46,799 bases of DNA. Origin: Actinomycetota bacterium (lineage in GTDB: Bacteria; Actinomycetota; Acidimicrobiia; Acidimicrobiales; Ilumatobacteraceae). The stretch lies in assembly GCA_963169665.1 (NCBI GenBank), contig CAUJET010000101.1, forward strand, positions 1-46,799, read 5' to 3'. The position numbers were made by a program, and so were the translations under genes. Shown piece by piece: positions 23,813-32,075 of this stretch. Under the pieces are notes generated by a model. The model had not been told where the DNA came from. It saw only the letters and a program-made list of their open reading frames with translations, and made no database searches. Positions within the stretch are counted from its first letter, which is position 1, and each line of letters opens with the position of its first letter.

Positions 23813-24577
23813 TCAGGCGCCGAGCATGCCGCCGTCGACGGCGAGTGCGTGCCCAGTCGTGAACGACGAGGCGTCGCTGCACAGCCAGAGCGTGGCGTCG
23901 GCGATCTCCTGCGGGGTACCGAAGCGGCCGAAGCGGCTGAGCCGCTTCGCGACCTCCTCGGGGTTGCGACCGCGACGCTCGATCGCGTTGCGCAGCATCG
24001 GGGTGTCGATCGTGCCGGGGCAGATGGCGTTCACCCGGATGCCGCTCGACGCGTAGTCGAGCGCGGCGCTACGGGTGAGGCCGAGCACGGCGTGCTTGCT
24101 GGCCGTGTACGCCGGCTGGTTCGGCTGCGGCTTGAAGGAGTTGGTGCTCGCGATGTTGACGATGCTCCCGCCGTTGCCCGCGGCGAGCATCGCCCGGATC
24201 TCGGCGCGCATGCAGCGGAACAGCGAGGTCACGTTCACGTGCATCATCAGCTCGAAGTCCTCGTCGGACGTCTCGTGCAACGGCACCGACTCGAACTCGA
24301 TCGCCGCGCCGTTGAGTGCGGCGTCGAGCCGCCCGAAGCGCTCGACCGCGGTGCTCACCATCCGCTGCACCGTGTCGGGGTCGGTGATGTCACCGGCGAC
24401 GTCTGCTGCGGCGTCGCCGAGCGAGCCGCACAGCTCGCGCAACGGCTCGGCCGCACGGTCGCAGGCGACGACGCGGGCGCCGGCCTCGACGAGGGTTCGG
24501 GTGATCGCCGTGCCCATGCCACCCGCAGCGCCGGTGACGACCACGACCTTGCCGTCCATGGAGAAGTTGTTGCTCAC
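23813..24577 (-). CDS. Short-chain dehydrogenase/reductase
   Basis: A 254-residue classical SDR: TGAAGGMG coenzyme loop (residues 15-22), NGAA in place of NNAG, catalytic Ser in VNIASTNSF, YTASK, and the PGTIDTPM tail. It oxidises or reduces a hydroxyl/keto group with NAD(P). GTG start at 24577; an internal ATG (MDGKVV) is an alternative. It is the last gene of a minus-strand operon behind the TIM-barrel gene (65 bases away). The spacer contains an imperfect tandem repeat of CTGACGTGC (about 24596-24619). Confidence 0.93.
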   Translation of the reverse strand: MSNNFSMDGKVVVVTGAAGGMGTAITRTLVEAGARVVACDRAAEPLRELCGSLGDAAADVAGDITDPDTVQRMVSTAVERFGRLDAALNGAAIEFESVPLHETSDEDFELMMHVNVTSLFRCMRAEIRAMLAAGNGGSIVNIASTNSFKPQPNQPAYTASKHAVLGLTRSAALDYASSGIRVNAICPGTIDTPMLRNAIERRGRNPEEVAKRLSRFGRFGTPQEIADATLWLCSDASSFTTGHALAVDGGMLGA

Positions 24578-24642
24578 GTGTACGTGCCTTTCGTTCCTGA
24601 CGTGCCTGACGTGCCTGGCTTGATGGGGTGCCGACCGGTCGG

Positions 24643-25434
24643 TCAGCGGAAGCGGCGGAGGCCGGCGCCGATCGCGGCCACGTGCTCGGCGGCGTGTTCC
24701 CAGCCCCAGCTGTTGGGGACCTCGAGCGACCAGCCGGCCTGTGTACCGGTGCCCCGCACCGCGTCGAGGAACGCCGGGATGTCGAACTCACCCTCGCCCA
24801 TCGGCCGGCGGTTGGCGAGGCAGTCGGTGTAGTAGTCGGGGTGCTCGGGCGCTCGCGTGCCGTCGTTCAGTTGGATGCCGGTGATCAGCTCACCCGGCAA
24901 CGCGGCGATGGCGTCGAGGTCGCGGGCACCGCGCTCGTGGTGCCAGATGTCGACGCAGATGCCGCCGTTCGGTCGGGCGGCCGCTTCCACGATGCGGCGG
25001 GCCTCGTGCACCGTGGGGATGTCGTTGAACGGCAGGAACTCGAGCCCGACGGTGAGCCCGTGGTCGGCGGCGCGGTCGCACAGGTCACCGAAGGAACGGG
25101 CGGCAGCGTCGAGGTCGTCGCCGGCCGGGCCGATCACCTGCACGTAGCGGCAGCCGAACGCGTCGGCCATCCGCCAGGCGATCTCCATCCGGGCCCTCGC
25201 CGCGTCGGTGGCGCCGAGGTCGGTGATCACCTCGATCTCACGCAGTCGGATGCCGTGTGCGGCCAGCAGTTCGTCGAGCTGTGACGGCGCGACGCCGTCG
25301 CGTTCGAGTTGCTCGTAGTGACCGACCCACAGACCGATGCCGTCGAATCCGTGGGCAGCTGCGAGGCGGATGCGCTCGTCGATCGGGTGATGGCGCGACA
25401 GGCTGAAGTGACTGAGCACGACCTCCGACGTCAT
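24643..25434 (-). CDS. Sugar phosphate isomerase/epimerase-like TIM-barrel protein
   Basis: A 263-residue xylose-isomerase-like TIM barrel, paralogue of the protein at 5604-6473. Shared features are GCRYVQVIG, the phrase FGDLCDRAADHGLTVGLEF, GGICVDIWHHE and YYTDCLANRRPMGEGEF. It presumably shares the reaction type of its paralogue. I chose the ATG at 25434 (MTSEVV); a GTG at 25455 would add seven residues, and neither has a strong ribosome-binding site. It sits between a Rieske oxygenase and an SDR in one operon. Confidence 0.85.
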   Translation of the reverse strand: MTSEVVLSHFSLSRHHPIDERIRLAAAHGFDGIGLWVGHYEQLERDGVAPSQLDELLAAHGIRLREIEVITDLGATDAARARMEIAWRMADAFGCRYVQVIGPAGDDLDAAARSFGDLCDRAADHGLTVGLEFLPFNDIPTVHEARRIVEAAARPNGGICVDIWHHERGARDLDAIAALPGELITGIQLNDGTRAPEHPDYYTDCLANRRPMGEGEFDIPAFLDAVRGTGTQAGWSLEVPNSWGWEHAAEHVAAIGAGLRRFR

Positions 25435-25500
25435 CCGTCCATGAGGCACCGTCACGGGAGGCGCCGTTCGCCGTCGGGAGCCGTGATCACGCGCGGCGGG

Positions 25501-26700
25501 TCACGGGTGGTGGAATTCGCCGGCGCCGGCGAACAACGCGGCCGTGTCGGCCTCGGTCTCGGCGCGCACGAGATCTTCCACCCAGTCGTGGAAGCGCTGG
25601 CAGGGACCCTCGTTGCGACCGAACACGAACTCGCTCTTCACGCCCGTCTTGACGGCGCGCTGGATGCGGTTGCCCGTGTAGTAGTCCTCGTCGCGCACGA
25701 CGTGCAGCAGGAAGTCCATCTGCTTCTCGATGATGTTCAACCGGTCGCCGTTGGGCGCGTCGACCGCGAGGAAGTGCTGGGTGGTCACCGAGGTCTCGGG
25801 CGTCTCGCCGGGGAACAGCTGCGAGATCATGAACAGCTTGCCGCCGGCGTCGAAGCTGGCGATCGAGATGTGCGGGAAGATCGTCCACACGCCCGACACC
25901 ATCTTGGAGATCTGCCACTCGTCCTCGGGCAGCTCTGCCAGCGCGAGGTAGCGCTCGTCGGGCTGCACGTTGCGCTGGTGCGGTCCCCATGCGTCGTTGA
26001 TCGTCTTGTTGTTGTACGTGGGCCCGAACGTGTCCTTGTGCAGGATCGGCAGGTGGTAGAAGTCGAGGTACCCGTCGTAGGCGAGCTTCCAGTTCGGGCC
26101 GCCGACGCTCTGCTTGCCGACGTAGGTGCAGTTGGCGAGGTCGAGGTGCTCGAGCATCTCCCCGTACCCGCACAGGTACTCGTCGATGTCGAAGTGCATG
26201 CCGGGCGTGATGCCACCGAACACGATGCCGGCCCGCTCTGCCACCGGGAGCTGGGTGAGGCCGTGGCACGACATGTCGATCTCGCCGAAGTTCTCCTTGT
26301 CGAGCATGCCGACGAGGGCGCCCTCGGTGTTGTACACCCAGGCGTGGTACGGGCAGGAGAAGCGACGGGTGACCCCGGTGCCCTCCTCCATCACGACGGC
26401 GCCACGATGGCTGCACATGTTGACGAACGACCGCAGGGTGCCGTCGTCGCCACGCACCAGCAGCACGGGCGTCCCCATGACGTCCATCGCCTTGTAGGAG
26501 TTGGGTTCCGTGAGTTCGACGCTGAAGCCGAGCACGAGCGGCACGCGACGGAAGATGCGATCCATCTCGATCTGCCAGCGCGCCGGGTCGTAGTAGTTCG
26601 TCGAGGGGATGCGCTTCACGCCGTCTTCGAGCGGCACGGTGCCGTTCTTGCTGTGCGTGATGTTGCGCCGTGTCATCGACACGAGTTGTTCCCTGCTCAT
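25501..26700 (-). CDS. Rieske [2Fe-2S] oxygenase, alpha subunit
   Basis: A 399-residue Rieske oxygenase. The cluster ligands are C96-S-H98 and C116-P-Y-H119. The mononuclear iron motif is NWKLAYDGYLDFYHLPILH with H216 and H221. The N-terminal part (VPLVLGFSVELTEPNSYKAMDVMGTPVLLVRG) is typical of aromatic ring-hydroxylating or demethylating oxygenases. The ATG is fixed by GGAGG eleven bases upstream. It is more distant from the other two oxygenases than they are from each other. It lies in an operon with the Rieske oxygenase at 27019 and the small protein at 26801; two oxygenases may act in succession or as partners. Confidence 0.93.
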   Translation of the reverse strand: MSREQLVSMTRRNITHSKNGTVPLEDGVKRIPSTNYYDPARWQIEMDRIFRRVPLVLGFSVELTEPNSYKAMDVMGTPVLLVRGDDGTLRSFVNMCSHRGAVVMEEGTGVTRRFSCPYHAWVYNTEGALVGMLDKENFGEIDMSCHGLTQLPVAERAGIVFGGITPGMHFDIDEYLCGYGEMLEHLDLANCTYVGKQSVGGPNWKLAYDGYLDFYHLPILHKDTFGPTYNNKTINDAWGPHQRNVQPDERYLALAELPEDEWQISKMVSGVWTIFPHISIASFDAGGKLFMISQLFPGETPETSVTTQHFLAVDAPNGDRLNIIEKQMDFLLHVVRDEDYYTGNRIQRAVKTGVKSEFVFGRNEGPCQRFHDWVEDLVRAETEADTAALFAGAGEFHHP

Positions 26701-26800
26701 GGTGGCCCTCCTCATCCGTCGCCATCGACGGGACGGTGTGGTTGTGGAACGTGGAAGGGAGGGGCGTCACACGACGACCGACCCGCTGGTTGTGGTCCGC

Positions 26801-27019
26801 CTAGCTGTTCGGCGGTGTGTCGACCATTCGATGGTTGGCGATGATGGGTCCGGCGACCCAGCCGCACAGATGAGGATCGGCCTCGCGGAGGTCGCCCTCC
26901 AGCCATTGGCCCTGCCGGGTGAACCGGCCCCAGGTGCCGTCGGACGCGGTGACGAGGACGCCGCCCTCCCCATCGCGTTCGTGGAGGGCGCCGGTGAACG
27001 GGTGACGAATACCGAGCAT
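26801..27019 (-). CDS. Small conserved-looking protein coupled to a Rieske oxygenase
   Basis: A 72-residue protein that starts at an ATG overlapping the stop codon of the Rieske oxygenase gene (TGATG). It contains two Trp-Gly/Trp-Leu segments (DGTWGRFTRQGQWLEGDL) and ends with CGWVAGPIIANHRMVDTPP. The composition is that of a folded, strand-rich small protein rather than a leader peptide. I do not recognise the family. Translational coupling suggests a role with the oxygenase, perhaps in stability or substrate handling. Confidence 0.7.
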   Translation of the reverse strand: MLGIRHPFTGALHERDGEGGVLVTASDGTWGRFTRQGQWLEGDLREADPHLCGWVAGPIIANHRMVDTPPNS

Positions 27020-28389
27020 CAGGGACGCTCCAGCCACTCGTCGAGCTTGTTGTTGAGCCAGCGCACCTTCGACTCCTGATAGTTGGCCAGGGTGACACCG
27101 GGCTTGCGCGTGCTCTCGAGCCCGCTCTGCACCCGGGGCATGTTGAACAGGTCCTGGTCGAACACCTTCGCGAGCATGCCGAGTTCCGGTGCCGCGGAGA
27201 ACGTCTCGAAGTCCTCGAGCCACTTGATCTGTGCCGGCGGCGGTCGCTCTCCCAGGAACGGGGCGAGGAAGATCACCTCCATGATCGCGCTGCGGTGGTC
27301 GTCACCGTTCGGACGGAACCGGTACACGATGCGGTTGAATGCGCCCCACGGGTGGAAGTTGGGGAACAGCGTGTAGTCGATGCTGTCCATCATCTCGGCG
27401 TCGCTGATCCGGTCGACCCAGTCGCCGGCGACGGCACGCCAACGCTCTCGGCTCATCGAGGCGGCGATGGCGCGCATCGACTGCTCCTCGGTGAGCGGCA
27501 TCGGCGAGTCCTGGTCCTCGCGGACGTCGAGCATCGCCCGCATCATCTGATCCTGGGTCGGCGTCCAGTCGAGGTTCGGGCTGGCGGTGCCACCGGGCGA
27601 GATGACCCGGGCGAAGTTCTCCCAGACGTCGACCTGGCTGTTGGTGTCGCCGAGATAGGGCATCACCTGCGGATGTGTGGCGTTCACGTGGAACGCCTCG
27701 CAGAAGGCCTCCTGGGCGATCTTCCAGTTGCAGGGCACGATCTTGGCGATGTGCGTCTGCTTGTAGCGGTTGGCGAGATCCCACACCTCGAACTGCTCGG
27801 CCATGCCGCCGAGGAAGTCCTCGAACGGCTCGGCGTCGGGATCGGGGTTCATGAACACGAAGCCGGCCCAGGTGGCCACCTTGCACTGCGGCAGTTTGAA
27901 CTCGTCGGCCTGCACGTGGTCGAAGTCCCACTGCGCCGGGATGTCCTGCAGGTCGCCGTCGAGCTTCCACGCGAAGCCGTGGAACGCGCAGCGGATCTCC
28001 GAGCAGCGGCCGTCGTAGTCCTTGAGCTGGCGGCCGCGATGGAGGCAGGCGTTGGGGTACGCCTGGATCGTGTCCTCGGCCGACCGGACGATCAGGTACG
28101 AGGCACCGGCGATGTTGTACACGTGGTGATCGCCGACGACCGGGATCTCCTCTTCGCGGCACACGTACTGCCACACGCGGCTCCACAGCTTCGACTTCTC
28201 GAGCTCGTGCCATTCGCGGCTGATGTACCGGTCGATCGACACGTCGTTGCTGCCGAGGTATTTCGGCGACTCGAGTCGGAGCACGACCGGTACGTCGTGG
28301 GTGTCGGTGTCGAGCAGCTGCTGGTAGCTGATGCCCGGCGAGCGGGGGGCGTCGGGGCGATCGCCTCCGTTGCCCGTGGAATTGGCCAT
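27019..28389 (-). CDS. Rieske [2Fe-2S] aromatic ring-hydroxylating oxygenase, alpha subunit
   Basis: A 456-residue oxygenase, paralogue of 4141-5544. Rieske ligands are C115-L-H117 and C134-A-F-H137. The catalytic motif NWKIAQEAFCEAFHVNATH gives H234 and H239. The C-terminal TLANYQESKVRWLNN segment matches the paralogue (TLGNYQEVRARHLQQ). The start MANSTG is fixed by GGAGG six bases upstream of the ATG; earlier in-frame ATGs lack one. It heads the minus-strand operon of oxygenase, small protein, oxygenase, TIM barrel and SDR. An ACTTA operator lies upstream (28448-28465). Confidence 0.94.
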   Translation of the reverse strand: MANSTGNGGDRPDAPRSPGISYQQLLDTDTHDVPVVLRLESPKYLGSNDVSIDRYISREWHELEKSKLWSRVWQYVCREEEIPVVGDHHVYNIAGASYLIVRSAEDTIQAYPNACLHRGRQLKDYDGRCSEIRCAFHGFAWKLDGDLQDIPAQWDFDHVQADEFKLPQCKVATWAGFVFMNPDPDAEPFEDFLGGMAEQFEVWDLANRYKQTHIAKIVPCNWKIAQEAFCEAFHVNATHPQVMPYLGDTNSQVDVWENFARVISPGGTASPNLDWTPTQDQMMRAMLDVREDQDSPMPLTEEQSMRAIAASMSRERWRAVAGDWVDRISDAEMMDSIDYTLFPNFHPWGAFNRIVYRFRPNGDDHRSAIMEVIFLAPFLGERPPPAQIKWLEDFETFSAAPELGMLAKVFDQDLFNMPRVQSGLESTRKPGVTLANYQESKVRWLNNKLDEWLERP

Positions 28390-28447
28390 TGGATCCTCCA
28401 TCGGCCACCTCCCCAAAGGTGGCCATCGAACGACGAGTCGGTAATTG

Positions 28448-28465
28448 ACTCTCCGATTAATAAGT
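28448..28465 (-). promoter_or_regulatory. ACTTA-type 18-bp operator, site 3
   Basis: On the minus strand ACTTATTAATCGGAGAGT, 59 bases upstream of the Rieske operon ATG, in an AT-rich patch that probably contains the promoter. Confidence 0.65.
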
Positions 28466-28521
28466 GTACTCGCGCGCCGACGGTTGTGAACGTGTCGGAG
28501 CGCCCTCGGCGCCCGACCTGC

Positions 28522-28992
28522 TCAGAGTGTGCCGCCTGCCCACCACGCCTCGAACCGCGGCAGCGCTGCCGACGAGACGAGCTCGACGAGCATCCCGGCG
28601 CCGGGCGGACGGACGTAGGTGTACGTGCCGAAGCCCTCCTCGGGCGAGCACTGGGCGAGCTCGAGCGTCCAGCCGGCGTCGAGGAACCGCTGCGTCTCGC
28701 CGGGGACGTCGTCGCACCACACGCCCACGTGGTGCACGCCGGGTTGCTGGCTGCCGTCCCACACGCTGCCGGCCGGGCCCTGCAACAGCTCGATGTGCTG
28801 CGGTCCTTCGCACGAGTACGTGAAGTGCAGCTCGAGGTGTTGCTGGCCGTGCTGCGGTGTCCATGCCGGCTGGCCCGCGACGGTCTTCGGCGTGGCCCAG
28901 GTGACCCCGAGCGCCGGGCCGAGCTCGTCCATCGCCGCATGCAGGTCGGGCACGCGGATACCGGTGTGATACAGGCGCTGGTAGTCGATCAT
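28522..28992 (-). CDS. VOC-family (glyoxalase/bleomycin-resistance fold) protein
   Basis: A 156-residue protein of the vicinal-oxygen-chelate superfamily. The two beta-alpha-beta halves show LYHTGIRVPDLHAAM and VHHVGVWCDDVPGETQRFL; the probable metal ligands are His in each half plus Glu in LVELVSS. Members include extradiol dioxygenases, methylmalonyl-CoA epimerases and lyases. The subgroup here is the short lactoylglutathione-lyase-like type found in steroid and aromatic clusters. The start is fixed by GAGGAGG upstream of the ATG. It lies between the binding-protein terminator and the Rieske operon. Confidence 0.88.
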   Translation of the reverse strand: MIDYQRLYHTGIRVPDLHAAMDELGPALGVTWATPKTVAGQPAWTPQHGQQHLELHFTYSCEGPQHIELLQGPAGSVWDGSQQPGVHHVGVWCDDVPGETQRFLDAGWTLELAQCSPEEGFGTYTYVRPPGAGMLVELVSSAALPRFEAWWAGGTL

Positions 28993-29002
28993 CGGTTCCT
29001 CC

Positions 29003-29031
29003 TCGAACAGTTCTCGAACAGTTCTCGAACA
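29003..29031. repeat. Tandem 11-bp repeat upstream of VOC gene
   Basis: About three tandem units of CGAACAGTTCT, the last degenerate, ending ATGTCC. Each unit contains GAACAGTTC, a small inverted repeat. It covers the leader of the VOC gene just before its ribosome-binding site. Confidence 0.6.
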
Positions 29032-29048
29032 TGTCCCCGCACGCGAGC

Positions 29049-29074
29049 GGGGCCCGGGCTGCTGCCCGGGCCCC
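29049..29074 (-). terminator. Hairpin terminator after binding-protein gene
   Basis: GGGGCCCGGGC and GCCCGGGCCCC form a perfect 11-bp stem with a four-base loop, downstream of the substrate-binding-protein stop codon. It isolates that gene from the VOC/Rieske operon. Confidence 0.75.
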
Positions 29075-29137
29075 ACTGTTGTTCACGTGTCGCGGTCCTC
29101 ACGGACCGGAGGTCTTCAGCCGAGAATCAGCTGACGA

Positions 29138-30376
29138 TCAGACGCCCCAGAGTGCGGCGAACTGCTCGGCCATGGTCTCGGGGCCGGGCCAGCCGGCGTC
29201 ACCGAGGTCGAGGACGCCCTGCGCCGTCTCGGCGTCGCTCACGATGAACGACACGAGCGCGGCGTTCGCACGCTCTTCGCTGTTCTCGTCACCCACCGAG
29301 TGACGGGCGAACGCGTCGACCATCAACCAGGCGGCGTACGGCTTCGGGTTCGACGTCCACGCAGCGTGCGTGCCGTCGATGATGCCGGGCAGACCGATCT
29401 GGGTGCTGAAGTCGACACCGATCAGCTTGCGGCCCTCGAGCAGGCCGGCACCCGAGAGGGTGTCGGCGACGCCGGCCGGCAGGTCACCGAAGGTGAACTG
29501 GATGTAGTTGATCGCGTCGTTGGCCTGGATGGCCGAGGCGACGGCACCGGGCACCTCGCCGGCGATGAGCTGGTCGATGGTGACGTTCAGCTCCTCGACG
29601 GTGCAGGCGGCGCAGTTCTCGGCGTAGGCGGCCTTGGCCGCGTCGGCCTCGGCGATCAGCACCGGGAAGTCGGGGATGTTCACGATGAGCACGTTGGCCG
29701 CACCCTGCGAGTCGACGATCGCCCAGTTGGAGATGAGGCCACCGGTGACCTTCACGGCCTCCTCGTCACCACACTGCATGAGCAGGTTGTTGTTCTCGAA
29801 GTCCGGGTCGTCGGTCGAGTAGCAGCTGGCGTACGGGACGCCGGCTTCCTTCGCTGCGGCCATCTCGGCCTCGGCGGTCGCGAGCGGCGAACCGGTGTGG
29901 GCGATGTAGTCGGCGCCCTGGTCGAGGGCCTGCTGGATGGCGGGACCCTGCGCACCCGACGAGGCCGGGATGACGATGAGCTCCCAGCCGAGGGCGGCGG
30001 TCGCGTCCTCGAAGCCGGGGGTGATCGCGGCGCACGAGGGCTGCTCGCACTCGAGCCAGGCGACGACCTTGCCGGGCTCCGGCGTGGCCGACAGCGCGAC
30101 GGTCGGGCTGATCTTGTCCGGCGGGATCGCCGATGCGTCGACGATGGCCTGCGCCGCGGCGAGGCCGGCGTCGCCACCCTCGGCGGGTGCGGCGGTGGTG
30201 TCGGTGGCGCCCTCTTCCGGAGCGGCCGTGGTGTCGGTGCCACCCTCTGCCGGGGCAGCGGTGGTCTCGGCGGCCGGTGCCTCGGTCGCGTCTGTCGTCT
30301 CCTCGTCGTCACCGCAAGCGACTGCGACGAGCATGAGCGGCAGCAGGAGCGCGGCCGCGCGTACGGACTTCCTCAT
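29138..30376 (-). CDS. ABC transporter substrate-binding lipoprotein (sugar-type)
   Basis: A 412-residue exported lipoprotein: signal peptide with lipobox VAVAC, then an acidic Thr/Ala/Pro linker with three copies of a TTAAPxEG-type unit, then a type I periplasmic-binding fold (GKVVAWLECEQPSC, GADYIAHTGSPLAT, LKLIG-like RKLIGVDFSTQ). It belongs to the RbsB/sugar-binding-like group that works with the RbsA/RbsC-like pair encoded divergently. Several cysteines in the mature domain could form disulfides. The start MRKSV follows a GGGGGA ribosome-binding site. The ligand is not known; context suggests the substrate of the surrounding catabolic genes. Confidence 0.9.
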   Translation of the reverse strand: MRKSVRAAALLLPLMLVAVACGDDEETTDATEAPAAETTAAPAEGGTDTTAAPEEGATDTTAAPAEGGDAGLAAAQAIVDASAIPPDKISPTVALSATPEPGKVVAWLECEQPSCAAITPGFEDATAALGWELIVIPASSGAQGPAIQQALDQGADYIAHTGSPLATAEAEMAAAKEAGVPYASCYSTDDPDFENNNLLMQCGDEEAVKVTGGLISNWAIVDSQGAANVLIVNIPDFPVLIAEADAAKAAYAENCAACTVEELNVTIDQLIAGEVPGAVASAIQANDAINYIQFTFGDLPAGVADTLSGAGLLEGRKLIGVDFSTQIGLPGIIDGTHAAWTSNPKPYAAWLMVDAFARHSVGDENSEERANAALVSFIVSDAETAQGVLDLGDAGWPGPETMAEQFAALWGV

Positions 30377-30432
30377 CGTGTTGGTTCCCCCATCGATCGG
30401 CCCGAGCAGCACAGCGCTCGCTTCGGGCAGTT

Positions 30433-30450
30433 ACTTATTCATCGGTTAAT
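30433..30450 (+). promoter_or_regulatory. ACTTA-type 18-bp operator, site 4, in the divergent transporter promoter
   Basis: ACTTATTCATCGGTTAAT lies between the divergent binding-protein and ATPase genes. It overlaps a TAATAT -10-like box (30447-30452), so one bound repressor could control both directions. Confidence 0.7.
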
Positions 30451-30536
30451 ATACATATCGACGCACGTGGTGCACCATCGGGGACGCGCCACCTGGACCG
30501 GACATGGGACGCTGCGTTGCGAGGGGGATCATTTTC

Positions 30537-32075
30537 GTGCAACCACTGTTGACGATCGAGCACTTGTCCAAGGTGTTCCCGGGTCAGGTCGCGCTCGACG
30601 ACGTGCAGCTCGAGATCAAGGCGGGCTCCACCCACGCGCTCGTCGGCCAGAACGGTTCGGGCAAGTCCACCCTGATCAAGATCCTCGCCGGCTACCACGA
30701 GCCGACGGGCGAGCCGGTCGCCGTGTTCCACCGCCCCGACGGTGCCGACGAGCCGCTCGCGCTGGGCGACGGTGGCGCGGCCGATGCAGCGGGCATCCGC
30801 TTCGTGCACCAGGACCTCGGGCTGGTCGACACGGTGAGCACGGTCGAGAACCTCGCGCTGGGCGGCGGCTATCGCACCCGCTTCGGTCGCATCAGCTGGA
30901 AGGCCGAGACCCGGCGGGCGATCGCCGATCTCACCGAGCTCGGCTTCGACGACTTCGACGTGCGCGCTCCGGTCGGTGCGCTGGCGCCGTCGCAGAAGAC
31001 GGCCGTCGCGCTCGCTCGTGCGCTGCGCGGCTGGGAGAACGGCGCACGTCTGCTGGTGCTCGACGAGCCCACCGCGTCGCTGCCGGGCGCCGACGTCGCC
31101 CGTCTGTTCGACGCGATCCGTCGGGTGAAGGAGCGCGGCGTCGCGATCCTCTACGTGTCGCACCACCTCGAGGAGGTCTTCGAGATCGCCGACGAGGTCA
31201 CCATCCTCCGCGACGGCAAGAACGTGGCCACGATGCCGATCGGCGAACTCGACCACGAGCGCCTCATCGAGCTGATGGTCGGCCACGTCGTCGAGCGGCG
31301 TCGCGCCGTCATCTCGAGCGAGCGTGGCTCGGTGCTGCTCGATGCGCATCAGCTGAGCGGCGGCAACGTTCGGGTGCTCGACGTGCAGGTGCACGCCGGT
31401 GAAGTGGTCGGTGTCGCCGGCATCACCGGCTCGGGTCGCGAGCACGTCATCCCGCTCGTGACCGGCCAGATCCCCAGCAACGACGGGCGCCTGTACGTGG
31501 GCGACGCCGAGGTGCCGCCGTTCTCGCCGCGTGCAGCGATCGCCGCCGGTATGGCGTTCGTGTCGGCCGATCGCCAACGGCAGGGCAACTTCGCCACGCT
31601 GTCGGTCACCGCGAACACGACGATGAGCGACGTGAAGCGCAACTCGCAGGGGCCGCGCCTGGTGCACTCCAAAGAGCGCGCCGAGGCAGAGGGCTGGGTG
31701 TCCAAGCTGCGCACCAAGACCTCGAGCACCGAGGCACCGATGGCGACGCTGTCGGGCGGCAACCAGCAGAAGGTGCTGTTCGCCCGCGGGCTACGCCTGA
31801 AGCCGAAGGTGATCGTGCTCGACGAGCCGACACGCGGCATCGACGTCGGGGCGAAGGAGGAGATCCACTCCCTCATCGACCAGGCGGCTGCCGAGGGCAG
31901 CGCCGTGCTCGTCGCCTCCACCGACACCGAGGAACTGGTGCGCCTCTCGCACCGGATCCTGATCCTTCGCGACGGGGTGATCGCCACCGAGCTGCTCGGC
32001 GACGAGATCACCGTCGAGAACATCGAACGTGCCCAACTCCAACAGCAAACGAAGAGCAAGGTGTCCCACTCATGA
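30537..32075 (+). CDS. Sugar-type ABC transporter ATPase, two ABC domains (RbsA-like)
   Basis: A 512-residue duplicated ATPase. Domain 1 has Walker A GQNGSGKST (residues 37-45) and Walker B LLVLDEPTASL. Domain 2 has the degenerate Walker A AGITGSGRE typical of RbsA family second domains, signature LSGGNQQKV and Walker B VIVLDEPTRGIDVG. It energises import through the permease that follows. I chose the GTG at 30537 (MQPLLTIEHL) because GAGGGGG lies upstream; an ATG at 30504 would add eleven residues. It is coupled to the permease by an ATGA overlap. Confidence 0.95.
   Translation: MQPLLTIEHLSKVFPGQVALDDVQLEIKAGSTHALVGQNGSGKSTLIKILAGYHEPTGEPVAVFHRPDGADEPLALGDGGAADAAGIRFVHQDLGLVDTVSTVENLALGGGYRTRFGRISWKAETRRAIADLTELGFDDFDVRAPVGALAPSQKTAVALARALRGWENGARLLVLDEPTASLPGADVARLFDAIRRVKERGVAILYVSHHLEEVFEIADEVTILRDGKNVATMPIGELDHERLIELMVGHVVERRRAVISSERGSVLLDAHQLSGGNVRVLDVQVHAGEVVGVAGITGSGREHVIPLVTGQIPSNDGRLYVGDAEVPPFSPRAAIAAGMAFVSADRQRQGNFATLSVTANTTMSDVKRNSQGPRLVHSKERAEAEGWVSKLRTKTSSTEAPMATLSGGNQQKVLFARGLRLKPKVIVLDEPTRGIDVGAKEEIHSLIDQAAAEGSAVLVASTDTEELVRLSHRILILRDGVIATELLGDEITVENIERAQLQQQTKSKVSHS

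Noticed and set aside
29003..29031. Possible LexA/SOS box in the GAACAGTTC repeats
   Set aside because: Gram-positive LexA boxes need GAAC and GTTC separated by four bases; here they are separated by one.
27295..29247. 650-codon plus-strand open frame
   Set aside because: It is a shadow of the Rieske and VOC genes on the minus strand, which have clear motifs, ribosome-binding sites and coupled neighbours.
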